Positions 56,174 to 64,000 of a stretch of 64,000 nucleotides of DNA are shown here, piece by piece. This DNA is from Corynebacterium camporealensis (lineage in GTDB: Bacteria > Actinomycetota > Actinomycetes > Mycobacteriales > Mycobacteriaceae). The DNA lies in NCBI RefSeq assembly GCF_000980815.1, contig NZ_CP011311.1:1-64000 (forward strand), written 5' to 3'. A program made the position numbers and the translations under genes. The notes beneath the pieces are model-generated. The model was not told where the DNA came from and did not search any database. It saw nothing but the letters and a program-made list of their open reading frames with translations. Each line of letters starts with the position of its first letter. Within the stretch, counting starts at the first letter, position 1.

Positions 56174-57655
56174 ATGATAAACGGATTTTCCCGACGACAG
56201 TTTCTGCTCGGCGGGCTCGTCCTCGCCGGCACCGGGGCCGTGGCCGCCTGCACCAGCGACCCTGGACCCGCTGCCTCGGCACCAGGTTCCTCCCTTCGCC
56301 CCACTCCCACCCCTACTGCGCTCGGTGAGCCGACGGTACGCCGGACACTAACCGCCCGGCCCCTCTCTCTTGATATCGGCGGCATCGAAGCCAAGACGTG
56401 GGGATACGTCTCTGACACCGGGGATGCGGCCATTGAGGCCACCGCCGGCGACGTCCTCCAGGTCGATATCACCAATGAACTGCCTGAAAGCACCTCCATC
56501 CACTGGCATGGCATCGCACTCCACAACGCAGCCGACGGTGTGCCCGGCATGACCCAGGACCCCATTGAACCTGGCGAGTCTTTCTCCTATGTTTTTGAAG
56601 TCCCCCACGGTGGCACCTACTTCTACCATTCCCACACCGGCCTGCAGCTTGATCGTGGCCTGCACGCCCCACTGATCGTCCGCGACCCGCAAGACGCTGA
56701 GGACCAGGACGTCGAGTGGACCATCGTGCTCGACGACTGGGTCGATGGTATTCAGGGCACTCCCGACGATGAGCTCGACAAGCTCACCGGAATGGGTTCG
56801 GGCGACCATAACGGGAGGATGGGAATGGGAGGTCACGGCCAGATGATGCACGGCACCCCGGACCGGGTGCTGGGCGGGGATGCCGGCGATGTGATGTATC
56901 CGCACTACCTCATCAACGGACGTATCCCCCGTGCTCACCGGACCTTCGAGGCTCGCCCAGGCGACAAGGCCCGCCTGCGGTTTATCAACTCCGGCGGTGA
57001 CACCATCTTCAAGGTGGCCCTCGGTGGTCACCGCATGACCGTCACCCACACCGACGGCTTCCCTGTCCAGCCCTGGGAGACCGAATCGATCTACCTGTCG
57101 ATGGGCGAGCGTGTCGACGTCGAGGTCATCCTCGGCGACGGCATCTTCCCGCTCACGGCTTTGGCGGTGGGTAAGGACGACCGCGCCTTCGCCGTCATCC
57201 GCACCGCCGGCGGCCAGGCCCCCCACCCCGATGTCGACTTCCCCGAGTTGTCGTCCACCGGACTGCTTCTGTCCTCCCTGAAGCCAGCAGACCGTGCACT
57301 CCTGCCCGAGGGCACACCAGACCGAGAAGTCAGCATCGACCTGGGCGGGCAGATGATGCCGTATGAATGGCGCATTCTCACCGACGGCCAATCCTCCTCC
57401 GCGACCGTGCAGGAGGGCCAGCGCCTGCGGATGGTCATGCGCAACAGGACCATGATGCCCCATCCCATGCACATCCACGGCCACACGTGGGCGCTGCCCG
57501 GCAGCGGCGGACTACGCAAGGACACCGTCCTTCTCCGCCACGGTGAAACCATGATCGCCGACTTGATCGCTGACAACCCCGGGGAGTGGGCATTTCACTG
57601 CCATAACGCCTATCACATGGAAACCGGGATGGTCAGCTCGCTTCGCTACGAGTAA
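56174..57655 (+). CDS. copO: Multicopper oxidase (CopO/CueO type)
   Basis: Oxidises Cu(I) to the less toxic Cu(II) outside the membrane. 493 residues with a twin-arginine signal (SRRQFLLGGLVLAGTG, followed by lipobox-like AVAAC) and all four copper-ligand motifs: SIHWHG, FYYHSH-type (YFYHSHTG), HPMHIHGH, and HCHNAYHMETGM. A Met/His/Gly-rich loop (MGSGDHNGRMGMGGHGQMMHG) probably gathers copper. AAAGG ribosome-binding site. It lies 71 bases after cueP in the CopR-controlled direction. Confidence 0.95.
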   Translation: MINGFSRRQFLLGGLVLAGTGAVAACTSDPGPAASAPGSSLRPTPTPTALGEPTVRRTLTARPLSLDIGGIEAKTWGYVSDTGDAAIEATAGDVLQVDITNELPESTSIHWHGIALHNAADGVPGMTQDPIEPGESFSYVFEVPHGGTYFYHSHTGLQLDRGLHAPLIVRDPQDAEDQDVEWTIVLDDWVDGIQGTPDDELDKLTGMGSGDHNGRMGMGGHGQMMHGTPDRVLGGDAGDVMYPHYLINGRIPRAHRTFEARPGDKARLRFINSGGDTIFKVALGGHRMTVTHTDGFPVQPWETESIYLSMGERVDVEVILGDGIFPLTALAVGKDDRAFAVIRTAGGQAPHPDVDFPELSSTGLLLSSLKPADRALLPEGTPDREVSIDLGGQMMPYEWRILTDGQSSSATVQEGQRLRMVMRNRTMMPHPMHIHGHTWALPGSGGLRKDTVLLRHGETMIADLIADNPGEWAFHCHNAYHMETGMVSSLRYE

Positions 57656-57681
57656 CCCCCACAGCAGGGTTGAGTGCCGAG

Positions 57682-57792
57682 GTGGGCAGAGTCGCTGCAG
57701 ACCACCTACCGGGCAGCACGATGACCTTCCTCGGTGTTGTGGTCTTCCGAGACAACCAGAACACCGTCTTCTTCCCCACCGCCCCGGAATAA
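57682..57792 (+). CDS. Possible very small ORF or gene remnant between copO and the thioredoxin gene
   Basis: A 36-residue frame from GTG 57682 (MGRVAADHLPGSTMTFLGVVVFRDNQNTVFFPTAPE) ends 13 bases before the thioredoxin ATG, and its last codons run into that gene's ribosome-binding site. It reads like the tail of a larger protein rather than noise, but I do not recognise a family and no good ribosome-binding site precedes it. Confidence 0.3.
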   Translation: MGRVAADHLPGSTMTFLGVVVFRDNQNTVFFPTAPE

Positions 57793-57805
57793 GGAGATCT
57801 AATCC

Positions 57806-58420
57806 ATGCCGAGCACACCCCGCAGAGCCGCCACAGCGGTTGCCGCGGTGCGCACCGCCGTGACCCTGGTGGCCTGTTCCTCAGGCGACGGCGCCCGAAA
57901 CGCCGTCGCCGTCGGGGGCACCTTCCAGTTCCACTCACCAGGAGGCCAAACCGAGATTATCTACGCAGAGGAGGAACGTGCCCCGCTGCCGGACTTCTCC
58001 GGCCCGTCGCTGATGGAGGAGGGTGAGGAGATCAGCCTGTCTGATTTTGAAGGCGAGGTCGTCGTCCTCAACGCTTGGGGGCAGTGGTGTGCGCCCTGCC
58101 GCGCGGAGGTCGATGACCTGCAGCTTGTCCAGGAGACGCTCGAACCCCTCGGCGGCACCGTGCTGGGCATCAATGTCCGCGACTACAACCAGACCATCGC
58201 CCAGGACTTCAAACTCGACAACGGTGTGACCTACCCGTCGATCTACGACCCGCCGTTTCGTACCGCCGCGGCCCTGGGAGGGGTACCGACCTCGGTCATC
58301 CCGACCACGATCATCCTGGACAAGCAGCACCGCCCCGCAGCGGTGTTCCTCCGGGAGGTCGACGCCGAGGACGTCCTCGACGTCGCCCTCCCACTGGCTA
58401 AGGAGGCACCAGCACCATGA
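57806..58420 (+). CDS. TlpA/ResA-like thiol-disulfide lipoprotein
   Basis: 204 residues: a signal with lipobox LVAC (Cys24), then a thioredoxin fold with active site WCAPC (94-98), the [17 protein letters not shown] approach, [14 protein letters not shown] (cis-Pro) and a C-terminal helix. It would reduce disulfides outside the membrane, for cytochrome c maturation or copper-protein handling, with electrons from CcdA. AAGGAG upstream; its stop overlaps the ccdA start. Confidence 0.92.
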   Translation: MPSTPRRAATAVAAVRTAVTLVACSSGDGARNAVAVGGTFQFHSPGGQTEIIYAEEERAPLPDFSGPSLMEEGEEISLSDFEGEVVVLNAWGQWCAPCRAEVDDLQLVQETLEPLGGTVLGINVRDYNQTIAQDFKLDNGVTYPSIYDPPFRTAAALGGVPTSVIPTTIILDKQHRPAAVFLREVDAEDVLDVALPLAKEAPAP

Positions 58421-59232
58421 CCGTTGATGTGATGGCGCAGCTGGTGATCGGCCAGCAGTTCGCTGACGTTGCGGCCACCGGGCCGCTGCTGATCGGCATC
58501 CTCGCTGCTGCTGCCGCTGGCCTCGTCTCGTTTGCCTCCCCGTGTGTGGTCCCGTTGGTCCCTGGTTATATGTCGTATCTGGCCAGTGTGGTCGGCGGCG
58601 AGATCAGCTATGACTCCGAGCACGGCTCCGTGGTGACCAAAAAACGCCAGTGGGCCGTGACCGGTGCCGCCGGGTTGTTCATACTTGGCTTCACGGTCGT
58701 CTTCGTGTTGGCCACGGTCACTGTCTTCGGGGCGATCAGCATGCTCACGCTCAATGCCGAGGCCCTGATGCGCATCGGTGGGGTGATCACCATCCTCATG
58801 GGGCTGACGTTCATGGGCATGGTCCCTGCCCTGCAGCGTGATACCCGCATGGCTCCGAAGAAGTGGTCCACCTGGCTGGGAGCCCCACTGTTAGGCGGGG
58901 TCTTCGCTCTGGGATGGACCCCGTGTCTGGGGCCCACGCTCGCGGCGATCATCTCTGTCTCGGCTGGCACCGAGGGTATGACCGCCGTGCGTGGGGTCAT
59001 CCTCATCCTCGGCTACTGCCTGGGCCTGGGACTGCCGTTTTTGCTCATGGCCTTCGGCTCGGCGCGCGCAATGCGCACCGTCGGTTGGCTGCGCCGCCAC
59101 TCACGCAAGATCCAGATGTTCGGCGGGGTGCTCATGGTCGCCGTCGGCATTGCCCTGGCCAGCGGGGCGTGGGTGTACTTCATCAACTGGGTACGCCAGT
59201 GGACCGTCGAATATGGCGCTACCTTGATCTAA
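58417..59232 (+). CDS. ccdA: Cytochrome c biogenesis protein CcdA
   Basis: 271-residue membrane protein with six or more helices that passes electrons from cytoplasmic thioredoxin to extracytoplasmic thioredoxin-like proteins. The two redox cysteines are in [14 protein letters not shown] and [18 protein letters not shown] overlap with the thioredoxin gene indicates one operon: thioredoxin, CcdA, ResB. Confidence 0.94.
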   Translation: MTVDVMAQLVIGQQFADVAATGPLLIGILAAAAAGLVSFASPCVVPLVPGYMSYLASVVGGEISYDSEHGSVVTKKRQWAVTGAAGLFILGFTVVFVLATVTVFGAISMLTLNAEALMRIGGVITILMGLTFMGMVPALQRDTRMAPKKWSTWLGAPLLGGVFALGWTPCLGPTLAAIISVSAGTEGMTAVRGVILILGYCLGLGLPFLLMAFGSARAMRTVGWLRRHSRKIQMFGGVLMVAVGIALASGAWVYFINWVRQWTVEYGATLI

Positions 59233-59328
59233 CACCTGACCGGTCACCCCACCGGTCACACCGACTTAATCCCCATCCCTGCAGCCGTTACCGCCCGGTG
59301 CCGGCTGGGGTCTGGAAGAGGAACACTC

Positions 59329-59781
59329 ATGACCACCCTGATGCGCACCCTATGGACGTATCTGAAGAAGGCCTGGCACTGGCCTGACCAGCATGCGCAC
59401 CGCGCTAGTCCTGCTGTTCGTCCTCGCCATCGCAGCGATCCCTGGCACCATATTGCCCCAGCGCAGCCTCAATCAAGGCAACGTCGCCGACTACATCGCC
59501 AACAACGGCCGCCTAGCGGAAATCTACGACCAACTGCAGCTGTTCGACGTCTTCGAATCCACCTGGTTCAATTCCATTTTCATACTGCTGACCATTTCCC
59601 TGGTCGGCTGTATCCTGCCACGCTCCTGGGACCACTACAAGGCGATGAAAACCCCACCGACCCGGGCCCCGAAAAGCCTGGCCCGGTTGCCATTACATGC
59701 CACCGGCATGATCGACAAGCCGATATCAGAGGTCACCGCACATGCTTACCGACGGCTGAAGAGATGGAAGGTTGCCGAGTA
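59329..59781 (+). pseudogene. resB cytochrome c biogenesis gene, frameshifted and cut by an IS
   Basis: ATG 59329 (AGAGGAACACTC upstream) starts MTTLMRTLWTYLKKAWHW, after which the ResB sequence LTSMRTALVLLFVLAIAAIPGTILPQRSLNQGNVADYI...FFDVFESTWFNSIFILLTISLVGCILPRSW continues in another frame, as if one C were inserted near 59387. At 59782 the IS6-family element replaces the rest; normally ResB is several hundred residues longer. The gene is therefore doubly disabled. Confidence 0.85.
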
Positions 59782-60625
59782 TGGTGCTGTTGCAAACTTC
59801 AGGCGGAGAGCCGTGACGACCCAGTTTTCATCCTCTGATGCTCGCTGCGGGTCGGCGTTCTCAGGCAGCCTCGAACACCCGGCTGACGATCACCGCGTCC
59901 GGGTTCGGGTGCCCGTAGGCAAACATCGCGCCCTGGCCTTTCCGTAATGTGTGCATCGCTTCCATCCCTTTCAACGTCCGGTACGCCGAGGTCCGGTTTT
60001 TGAACGCCCCCTTTGGTCCGAGGATCCGTTTCAGCCGCCCATGATCTCCTTCAATGACGTTATTGAGGTATTTCACCTGCCGGTGTTCCACGGTCTGCGG
60101 GCAGATTCCCTCTGACTTCAACTCGGCGATTGGCCTGGCCAGGGAGGGTGCTTTATCGGTGTTGATCACCCGCGGGAACCCGGTTATCGTGTTCGACCTC
60201 AGGGTCTTGGCCAGGAAACGCTTCGCTGCGGCGACGTTACGCTTTGGGGACAGGTAAAAATCCAGGGTATGCCCGCCCGCGGTGATGGCCCGATAGAGAT
60301 AGCACCACCTGCCGCCGACCCGGATATAGGTCTCGTCCACCCGCCAGGACCGGGCCTGCCAATCCGGGACTTGTCGGTACCACTGTGTTTGCTTGTCCAG
60401 CTCAGGAGCATATTTCTGGTCCCAGCGGTAGATGGTGCTGTGATCGACCGGTACGCCGCGTTCGGTCATCATTTCTTCCAGATCGCGGTAGCTGAGCCCG
60501 TAGCGACAGTACCACCGGACCGCCCACAGGATGATTTCACGGGGGAAATGACGACCGGAGAAGATGCCCATGGCTGTGATTATTTCACGTCGCTCTTCCT
60601 ACTGCCCCAACTTTGCAACAGCACC
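59782..60625 (-). mobile_element. IS6-family insertion sequence, complete
   Basis: 844 bases bounded by near-perfect inverted repeats GGTGCTGTTGCAAA (59782) and its complement ending 60625, like the ends of IS26/IS6100-group elements. It carries one intact transposase. The flanking eight bases differ (CCGAGTAT left, ATTGAAGC right), so no target duplication is left, which suggests a deletion or recombination after insertion. Confidence 0.93.
59861..60571 (-). CDS. IS6-family transposase
   Basis: 236-residue DDE transposase: N-terminal zinc-finger/HTH region (GRHFPREIILWAVRWYCRYGLSYRDLEEMMTERGVPVDHSTIYRW), catalytic Asp in WRVDETYIRVGG, second Asp in VINTDKAPS, and Glu in NNVIEGDHGRLKR. Intact and full length, close to corynebacterial IS1628-type proteins by recall. 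It is the only intact copy of three in the window. Confidence 0.94.
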   Translation of the reverse strand: MGIFSGRHFPREIILWAVRWYCRYGLSYRDLEEMMTERGVPVDHSTIYRWDQKYAPELDKQTQWYRQVPDWQARSWRVDETYIRVGGRWCYLYRAITAGGHTLDFYLSPKRNVAAAKRFLAKTLRSNTITGFPRVINTDKAPSLARPIAELKSEGICPQTVEHRQVKYLNNVIEGDHGRLKRILGPKGAFKNRTSAYRTLKGMEAMHTLRKGQGAMFAYGHPNPDAVIVSRVFEAA

Positions 60626-60868
60626 ATTGAAGCTGCTGTTTCAAGAATTTTGGTGCATATTGCACCGCAACTCTGTGGATCTATTATTGCACTACCTGGG
60701 AAAACACCTCATTGTGATTTCTTTTCCTGATTTCTAGTGCGAGTGCCGGTTCCATCCGGTAGTGTGCATAATGACCTTCAAGGTGTAGTCAGCTTGGGGT
60801 CCTTGTGCTTACTGGCTATTACGTGAAGCGACCCTGGGACTAACCACCCCAAAACGGGAGAAACCATC

Positions 60869-60943
60869 GTGAACGTGCGGCAAACGTTTGCCGTTGCCGG
60901 GAAACCGGAAAATGATCTTTGGATCGTTATTCAGATGGTGTAG
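60869..60943 (+). CDS. 24-residue leader-like ORF before the RHH gene
   Basis: GTG 60869 with GGGAGAAACC upstream opens MNVRQTFAVAGKPENDLWIVIQMV and stops 14 bases before the RHH gene, whose AAGGAG overlaps the end. The ribosome-binding sites suggest translation and coupling, but the peptide is too short to identify. The 243 bases before it (60626-60868) show no gene. Confidence 0.35.
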   Translation: MNVRQTFAVAGKPENDLWIVIQMV

Positions 60944-60957
60944 AAGGAGCTCGTTTC

Positions 60958-61191
60958 ATGGAAATCCCGCCCCCGCATTTTGGCCGGAGAAAAACACGCG
61001 TAGTCTCCGCGAACGAATTTGTTCGTGTTGAGCTGATGCTTCCTGCACCTATTGTTCAACGCCTGGCTTCTGAGTCGGCAGAGATCGGCTGCTCAATGTC
61101 GCGAATAATGGCGCGTTGGCTGCGAGAGCTTGATGTGCTCGATGGCGAAACTAGAGTTTCGCAAGAGGCAAAAGGGGGCATGCCGACCTAA
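60958..61191 (+). CDS. Small ribbon-helix-helix DNA-binding protein
   Basis: 77 residues from ATG 60958 (AAGGAG upstream). A basic N terminus (PPPHFGRRKTRVV) precedes a CopG/MetJ-like pattern: EFVRVELMLPAPIVQRLASESAEIGCSMSRIMARWLRELDVLDG (strand, helix, helix). It probably binds the ends or promoter of the mobile module downstream. A hairpin (GGGC..CGATC..GATCG..GCCC) follows at about 61227-61252. The gap 61192-61408 holds nothing else I recognise. Confidence 0.55.
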   Translation: MEIPPPHFGRRKTRVVSANEFVRVELMLPAPIVQRLASESAEIGCSMSRIMARWLRELDVLDGETRVSQEAKGGMPT

Positions 61192-61408
61192 ATAGCAATT
61201 ATCGGACAAATCCGAAACACAATCAGGGCCCGATCCTGCAAGATCGCGCCCTGTGGTCGCCGACGTTCTGCAAAACGTTGAGCGAAAGAATCCAATCAAT
61301 TCACTGCAAGTTACATGAATGGAGATGCGTCTATCTTGTCATGCCTCAAAATATTTAGCAACAGTGCCACTCGATCCAACGCCTCAAGCCTGAGGGTGGT
61401 GAGCCCGC

Positions 61409-62484
61409 GTGGGTAGATTTACTGCACTTGCAGCAGCACCCGCAGTCGTCGAGAAATCAAAGCACCGGAATACTCCAGCTGTTGCGGCGATCGGTCAAGC
61501 GTCGCCGTCGAGGGTGCGGCGACTTACTCGACGCACGCTGCCTGATACGGATCGCTATCTGAGACTAAAGGAGCTCGGAATCCAGCGTCCAGCGGGACCA
61601 CTGCGGAGTGACGCCATTGACCGTGCAGCGCTTGTCCAAGCGCACACCCGAGCTATAGACGAGGTCGCTGATGCCAAGGCGACCCGCGTGGTGGCGCGAT
61701 ACCTCTACGATGAGGCGATTGTTTTCGGCTCGGTTGACGAAGAACGAGCGCTGACGCGCCCTGCAGTGGATAAATGGCTTTTCCGGGATGACGTCTTTTC
61801 TCGCAGGTCACAGCGCACATACCGGACGATCCTCTATGCGGCAGGCCGGACGCTGTACCCTCACGAATTTCCTGAACCACATCGTCAACGAGGACCGCGC
61901 CGCAAAGCGGTCCCGGCCGCGCGCCTGTCACTGGAGACCGAGCTGTATGCGATTGCTCCGAACCTCCGACCGACGCTGCGCGCGCAACTGCTGACGATCT
62001 TGGATCTCACTACCGGGGCGGGCTTGTCGTCTCAGGAGATCCGCCAACTGCGGGGCAGCGACATTTCCCCTCTTGAGCTGGCAGAACGCACGGTGGTGCA
62101 GATCGCTGTGAGGAAAAAGGGAGTTATCTCCCGCGTGGTGCCGGTGGTGTGTCCGGTTCGAGGGCATCGTCTTTTGACTCGGGCACGCGAGGTCGGCCAG
62201 GGTTACGTGTTTCCTATCGTGGGGGAAACCATGCCTCGAAATGCGATCTGTCATGTGGCGGAAGAGCTCGTTGAGCAGGGGTTTCCTGGATTTAATGCGG
62301 CGGCGCTGCGAAACCGTTGGGTGGTAAAACTGGCCTCTGATCCGGGGGTCCCGGCTGCAATGCTGATGAAAATGGCAGGCATTGCTGACCTGCGGGTTTG
62401 CATGATCTGGAAGCGGATCTGCCCAAGTTTTCGCCGGAAGACGAGGCAAAAGCCTTGCTGCACTGTGAGGAGGTGGACGGCTGA
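61409..62484 (+). CDS. Tyrosine-recombinase-like protein, frameshifted near its 3' end
   Basis: From GTG 61409, about 355 residues: N-terminal SAM-like helical domain (AIVFGSVDEERALTRPAVDKWLFRDDVFSRRSQRTYRTIL..) and an integrase-like catalytic fold (LLTILDLTTGAGLSSQEIRQLRGSDIS, AVRKKGVISRVVPV, AALRNRWVVKLASDPGVPAAMLMKMAGIADL). Compared with XerD-type enzymes, the first Arg (GLR) reads GLS, the HxLR His is Ala, and no catalytic Tyr is evident, so it may be inactive. After base 62400 the sense continues one base out of frame (DLEADLPKFSPEDEAKALLHCEEVDG, stop 62482-62484), and that stop overlaps the next ATG. Real frameshift or base error. Confidence 0.6.
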
Positions 62485-64000
62485 TGACCGTTGCGATGCA
62501 GGAGCAGAGGGTGATGATCTCGCCGGACTATGTGGACAGCTGCGCGGCTGTGATTGAAAAATCCGGTGCTCACCAAATGATTGATTTCTATTTTCACCAG
62601 GACCGTGGCGTGGGCGGACGCAAATCCACCGGGCCACAGTATTCGATGCTGGGTGTGCTTACTGTGGGTTTGGCTTTGATTGGGATTCGGCGTGTGCCCT
62701 CGATGGCGGAGATCTGGCGCACTCTATGGACCCTGGACCCTGTTCAGCAGGCCCGGCTTGATCTAGATCTTTCTTGCTGCGAGGGCTCGTATCGCGCTTT
62801 TGCCATGTGGCTGACGCGACGAATTGAGCCACTTGATTCACTGCCGGACGCTCCTGCGCGTCGTGTGAAAAATGGGGATCATCGTCGAATGATGGCCGCG
62901 CGCTCTCCGGAGCAAGAACAAGCCTCTGAGGTTGCATCTGAAAGGCTCCACCAAGTTGTCAACGCCTTGGTGGCAGGCTCAATTCACGAGCAAGCAACCA
63001 AGGGATATCGCGGCGATATCATCGCTGACGAGACCATCATCGACCTGGCAGGCCAGTCTATGGGGCTAGGCAGCCGCGATACGAAACGTCGCGGTGCCGC
63101 GTACTCGGGTGCCTATTATATCCGCGATCGCGAGGATCATTCCTTGCATTCCGAGCTGGGTACCCGGCGTAGTACCAAAGGAGGTGTGGCCGTTGGCATC
63201 ACTGCGGTGTGCCGCGTCGGACCACCAAAAGCGGTCTACTCGGTTGCGCCGGTGATTACGGGGATTTCGATTGATAAACCAAGCTCAGGTTCGGTGCAGG
63301 GTTTGACGCGTGCTATTCGTTTTCATCAAGAAAATGGGTTTGATCAGAGCATTAAGCGTGGCCGTTTGCCATTGCTGACCGTCGATATGGGGTATAACGT
63401 TAAGCAGAATTTCAACGATGAATTGCTGGCCGCAGGCTATGCTCCGGTGGTTCGCTATCCCAAATCCTGGCGGACCGTTTTCGCATCTGACAGCACTGCA
63501 GGTGAAGAACCTGCTAGTGGGCCACTGCAAATCGCTGGTGAGTTTTATTGTCCTGCTGCGCGTGGGATCGCAGGTGACGGCAAAATAGTTCGACGCACGA
63601 TGGAGCTGCTTGGAGAGGACGATGGTTTTGAGCGCCACGATGCTCGACTCGAAGCTCTATTCCCGCTGATCATGGGGACTAATTCGAGGCCTTATCGGGC
63701 GCGTCAAGGCCGTGGCCGCCCTCGTAAGCAGGAAGACAATTCAGAGAAGCCGGTGAAAATCGATTTGGTCTGCCCTGCCGTGCAGGGGCGAGTGCGATGT
63801 CCGCTTAAACCGGCGTCGATGACGCTCGCATCCGAGGATGCCCCGGAGATTTCACCTAGCTGGAGTGCAGATCACTATAAATGCTGCTCAAAATCCAGCA
63901 TTACCCACACGTTTACCTCTGAACAGTGGAAACGTGCCCAGTGGGGTCTGGTTCCTGGATCCTGGGAGCACGCAACCTATTATGAGGCAGCCCGTGCTAT
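62484..64000 (+). CDS. Large DDE-type transposase-like protein, incomplete at the window end
   Basis: Open from ATG 62484 (GAGGAGGTGGACGG upstream, overlapping the preceding stop) to the window edge, at least 505 residues. Two acidic motifs typical of DDE transposases stand out: YRGDIIADETIIDLAGQS and RLPLLTVDMGYNVKQNFNDELLAAGYAPVVRYPK. A basic patch (YRARQGRGRPRK) and a CCSKSS segment occur later. The third acidic residue may lie beyond the window. The family is not one I can name; the gene is co-operonic with the recombinase-like protein. Confidence 0.6.
   Translation, partial: MTVAMQEQRVMISPDYVDSCAAVIEKSGAHQMIDFYFHQDRGVGGRKSTGPQYSMLGVLTVGLALIGIRRVPSMAEIWRTLWTLDPVQQARLDLDLSCCEGSYRAFAMWLTRRIEPLDSLPDAPARRVKNGDHRRMMAARSPEQEQASEVASERLHQVVNALVAGSIHEQATKGYRGDIIADETIIDLAGQSMGLGSRDTKRRGAAYSGAYYIRDREDHSLHSELGTRRSTKGGVAVGITAVCRVGPPKAVYSVAPVITGISIDKPSSGSVQGLTRAIRFHQENGFDQSIKRGRLPLLTVDMGYNVKQNFNDELLAAGYAPVVRYPKSWRTVFASDSTAGEEPASGPLQIAGEFYCPAARGIAGDGKIVRRTMELLGEDDGFERHDARLEALFPLIMGTNSRPYRARQGRGRPRKQEDNSEKPVKIDLVCPAVQGRVRCPLKPASMTLASEDAPEISPSWSADHYKCCSKSSITHTFTSEQWKRAQWGLVPGSWEHATYYEAARA

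Noticed and set aside
59774..60633. 8-base target duplication around the intact IS6-family element
   Set aside because: Flanks CCGAGTAT and ATTGAAGC do not match.
62393..62404. GGGTTTG heptamer as a programmed -1 slippery site
   Set aside because: In the gene's frame the codons are CGG GTT TGC, so the heptamer is out of phase for simultaneous slippage (X XXY YYZ); a plain frameshift is simpler.

Overview
The window looks like the first 64 kb of a Corynebacterium chromosome numbered from dnaA. The evidence is the order dnaA-dnaN-recF-DUF721-gyrB-gyrA-DUF3566-tRNA-Ile-tRNA-Ala, then a cwsA-like gene, ppiA, crgA and the pknB-pknA-pbpA-rodA-pstP-fhaB-fhaA cell-envelope cluster. This is the actinobacterial origin layout, and a sulfonate gene set with an SsuR-type regulator lies between gyrB and gyrA, as I recall from C. 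glutamicum. The species cannot be named from the sequence alone.

Layout. 1-7.4 kb: replication initiation and gyrase B, with an origin-like, DnaA-box-rich gap between dnaA and dnaN. 7.4-14 kb: a sulfur-scavenging block (two FMNH2-dependent monooxygenases, a DszC-like flavoprotein, a ROK regulator, a flavin reductase and a nitroreductase). It carries copies of the McbR-type palindrome TAGAC-N6-GTCTA, and a near-copy lies upstream of metF-metE at 26-29 kb. 14-18.3 kb: small genes, a candidate toxin-antitoxin pair, gyrA and a DUF3566 protein. 18.3-20.3 kb: tRNA-Ile and two near-identical tRNA-Ala/terminator units flanking a small membrane gene, an orphan VbhA-like antitoxin, a MarR regulator and a DNA glycosylase. 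20.8-23.8 kb: an Fnr-like regulator, an HMA metallochaperone and a P1B-type ATPase with a perfect FNR box between regulator and transporter. 24-31 kb: cwsA-like gene, secreted esterase, metF-metE, ppiA and a rhomboid protease, then a second dense DnaA-box cluster about 30 kb from dnaA. 31-35.3 kb: secreted and membrane proteins, including a family of repeated secreted domains damaged by a frameshift and a gene fusion. 35.3-46.5 kb: a NarL-type two-component system with an exported small peptide between its genes, then crgA and the Ser/Thr kinase, PBP, RodA, phosphatase and FHA operon.

From the tRNA-Leu at 46.65 kb to the end the window is accessory DNA. It holds three same-orientation copies of one IS6-family element (two remnants and one full copy), an IS3 remnant, a truncated serine recombinase and a cmtR-cadD cadmium/lead module. 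Next comes a copper-resistance cluster: DUF1541 lipoprotein, CopB-type ATPase, HMA protein, CopRS, CueP, multicopper oxidase, TlpA-like thioredoxin, CcdA and a broken resB. The last 3.1 kb contain what looks like a separate mobile module: a very short ORF, a ribbon-helix-helix protein, a tyrosine-recombinase-like protein apparently lacking most catalytic residues, and a large DDE-type transposase that runs off the window.

Regulatory logic visible in the DNA: sulfur genes through McbR-type boxes, the P-type ATPase through an FNR box, copper genes through a CopR tandem repeat and a CsoR-type palindrome (no csoR gene is in the window), and cmtR through a repeated motif overlapping a leaderless promoter. 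Several starts (gyrA, ppiA, cmtR) sit 7-8 bases after a good -10 element and are probably leaderless.
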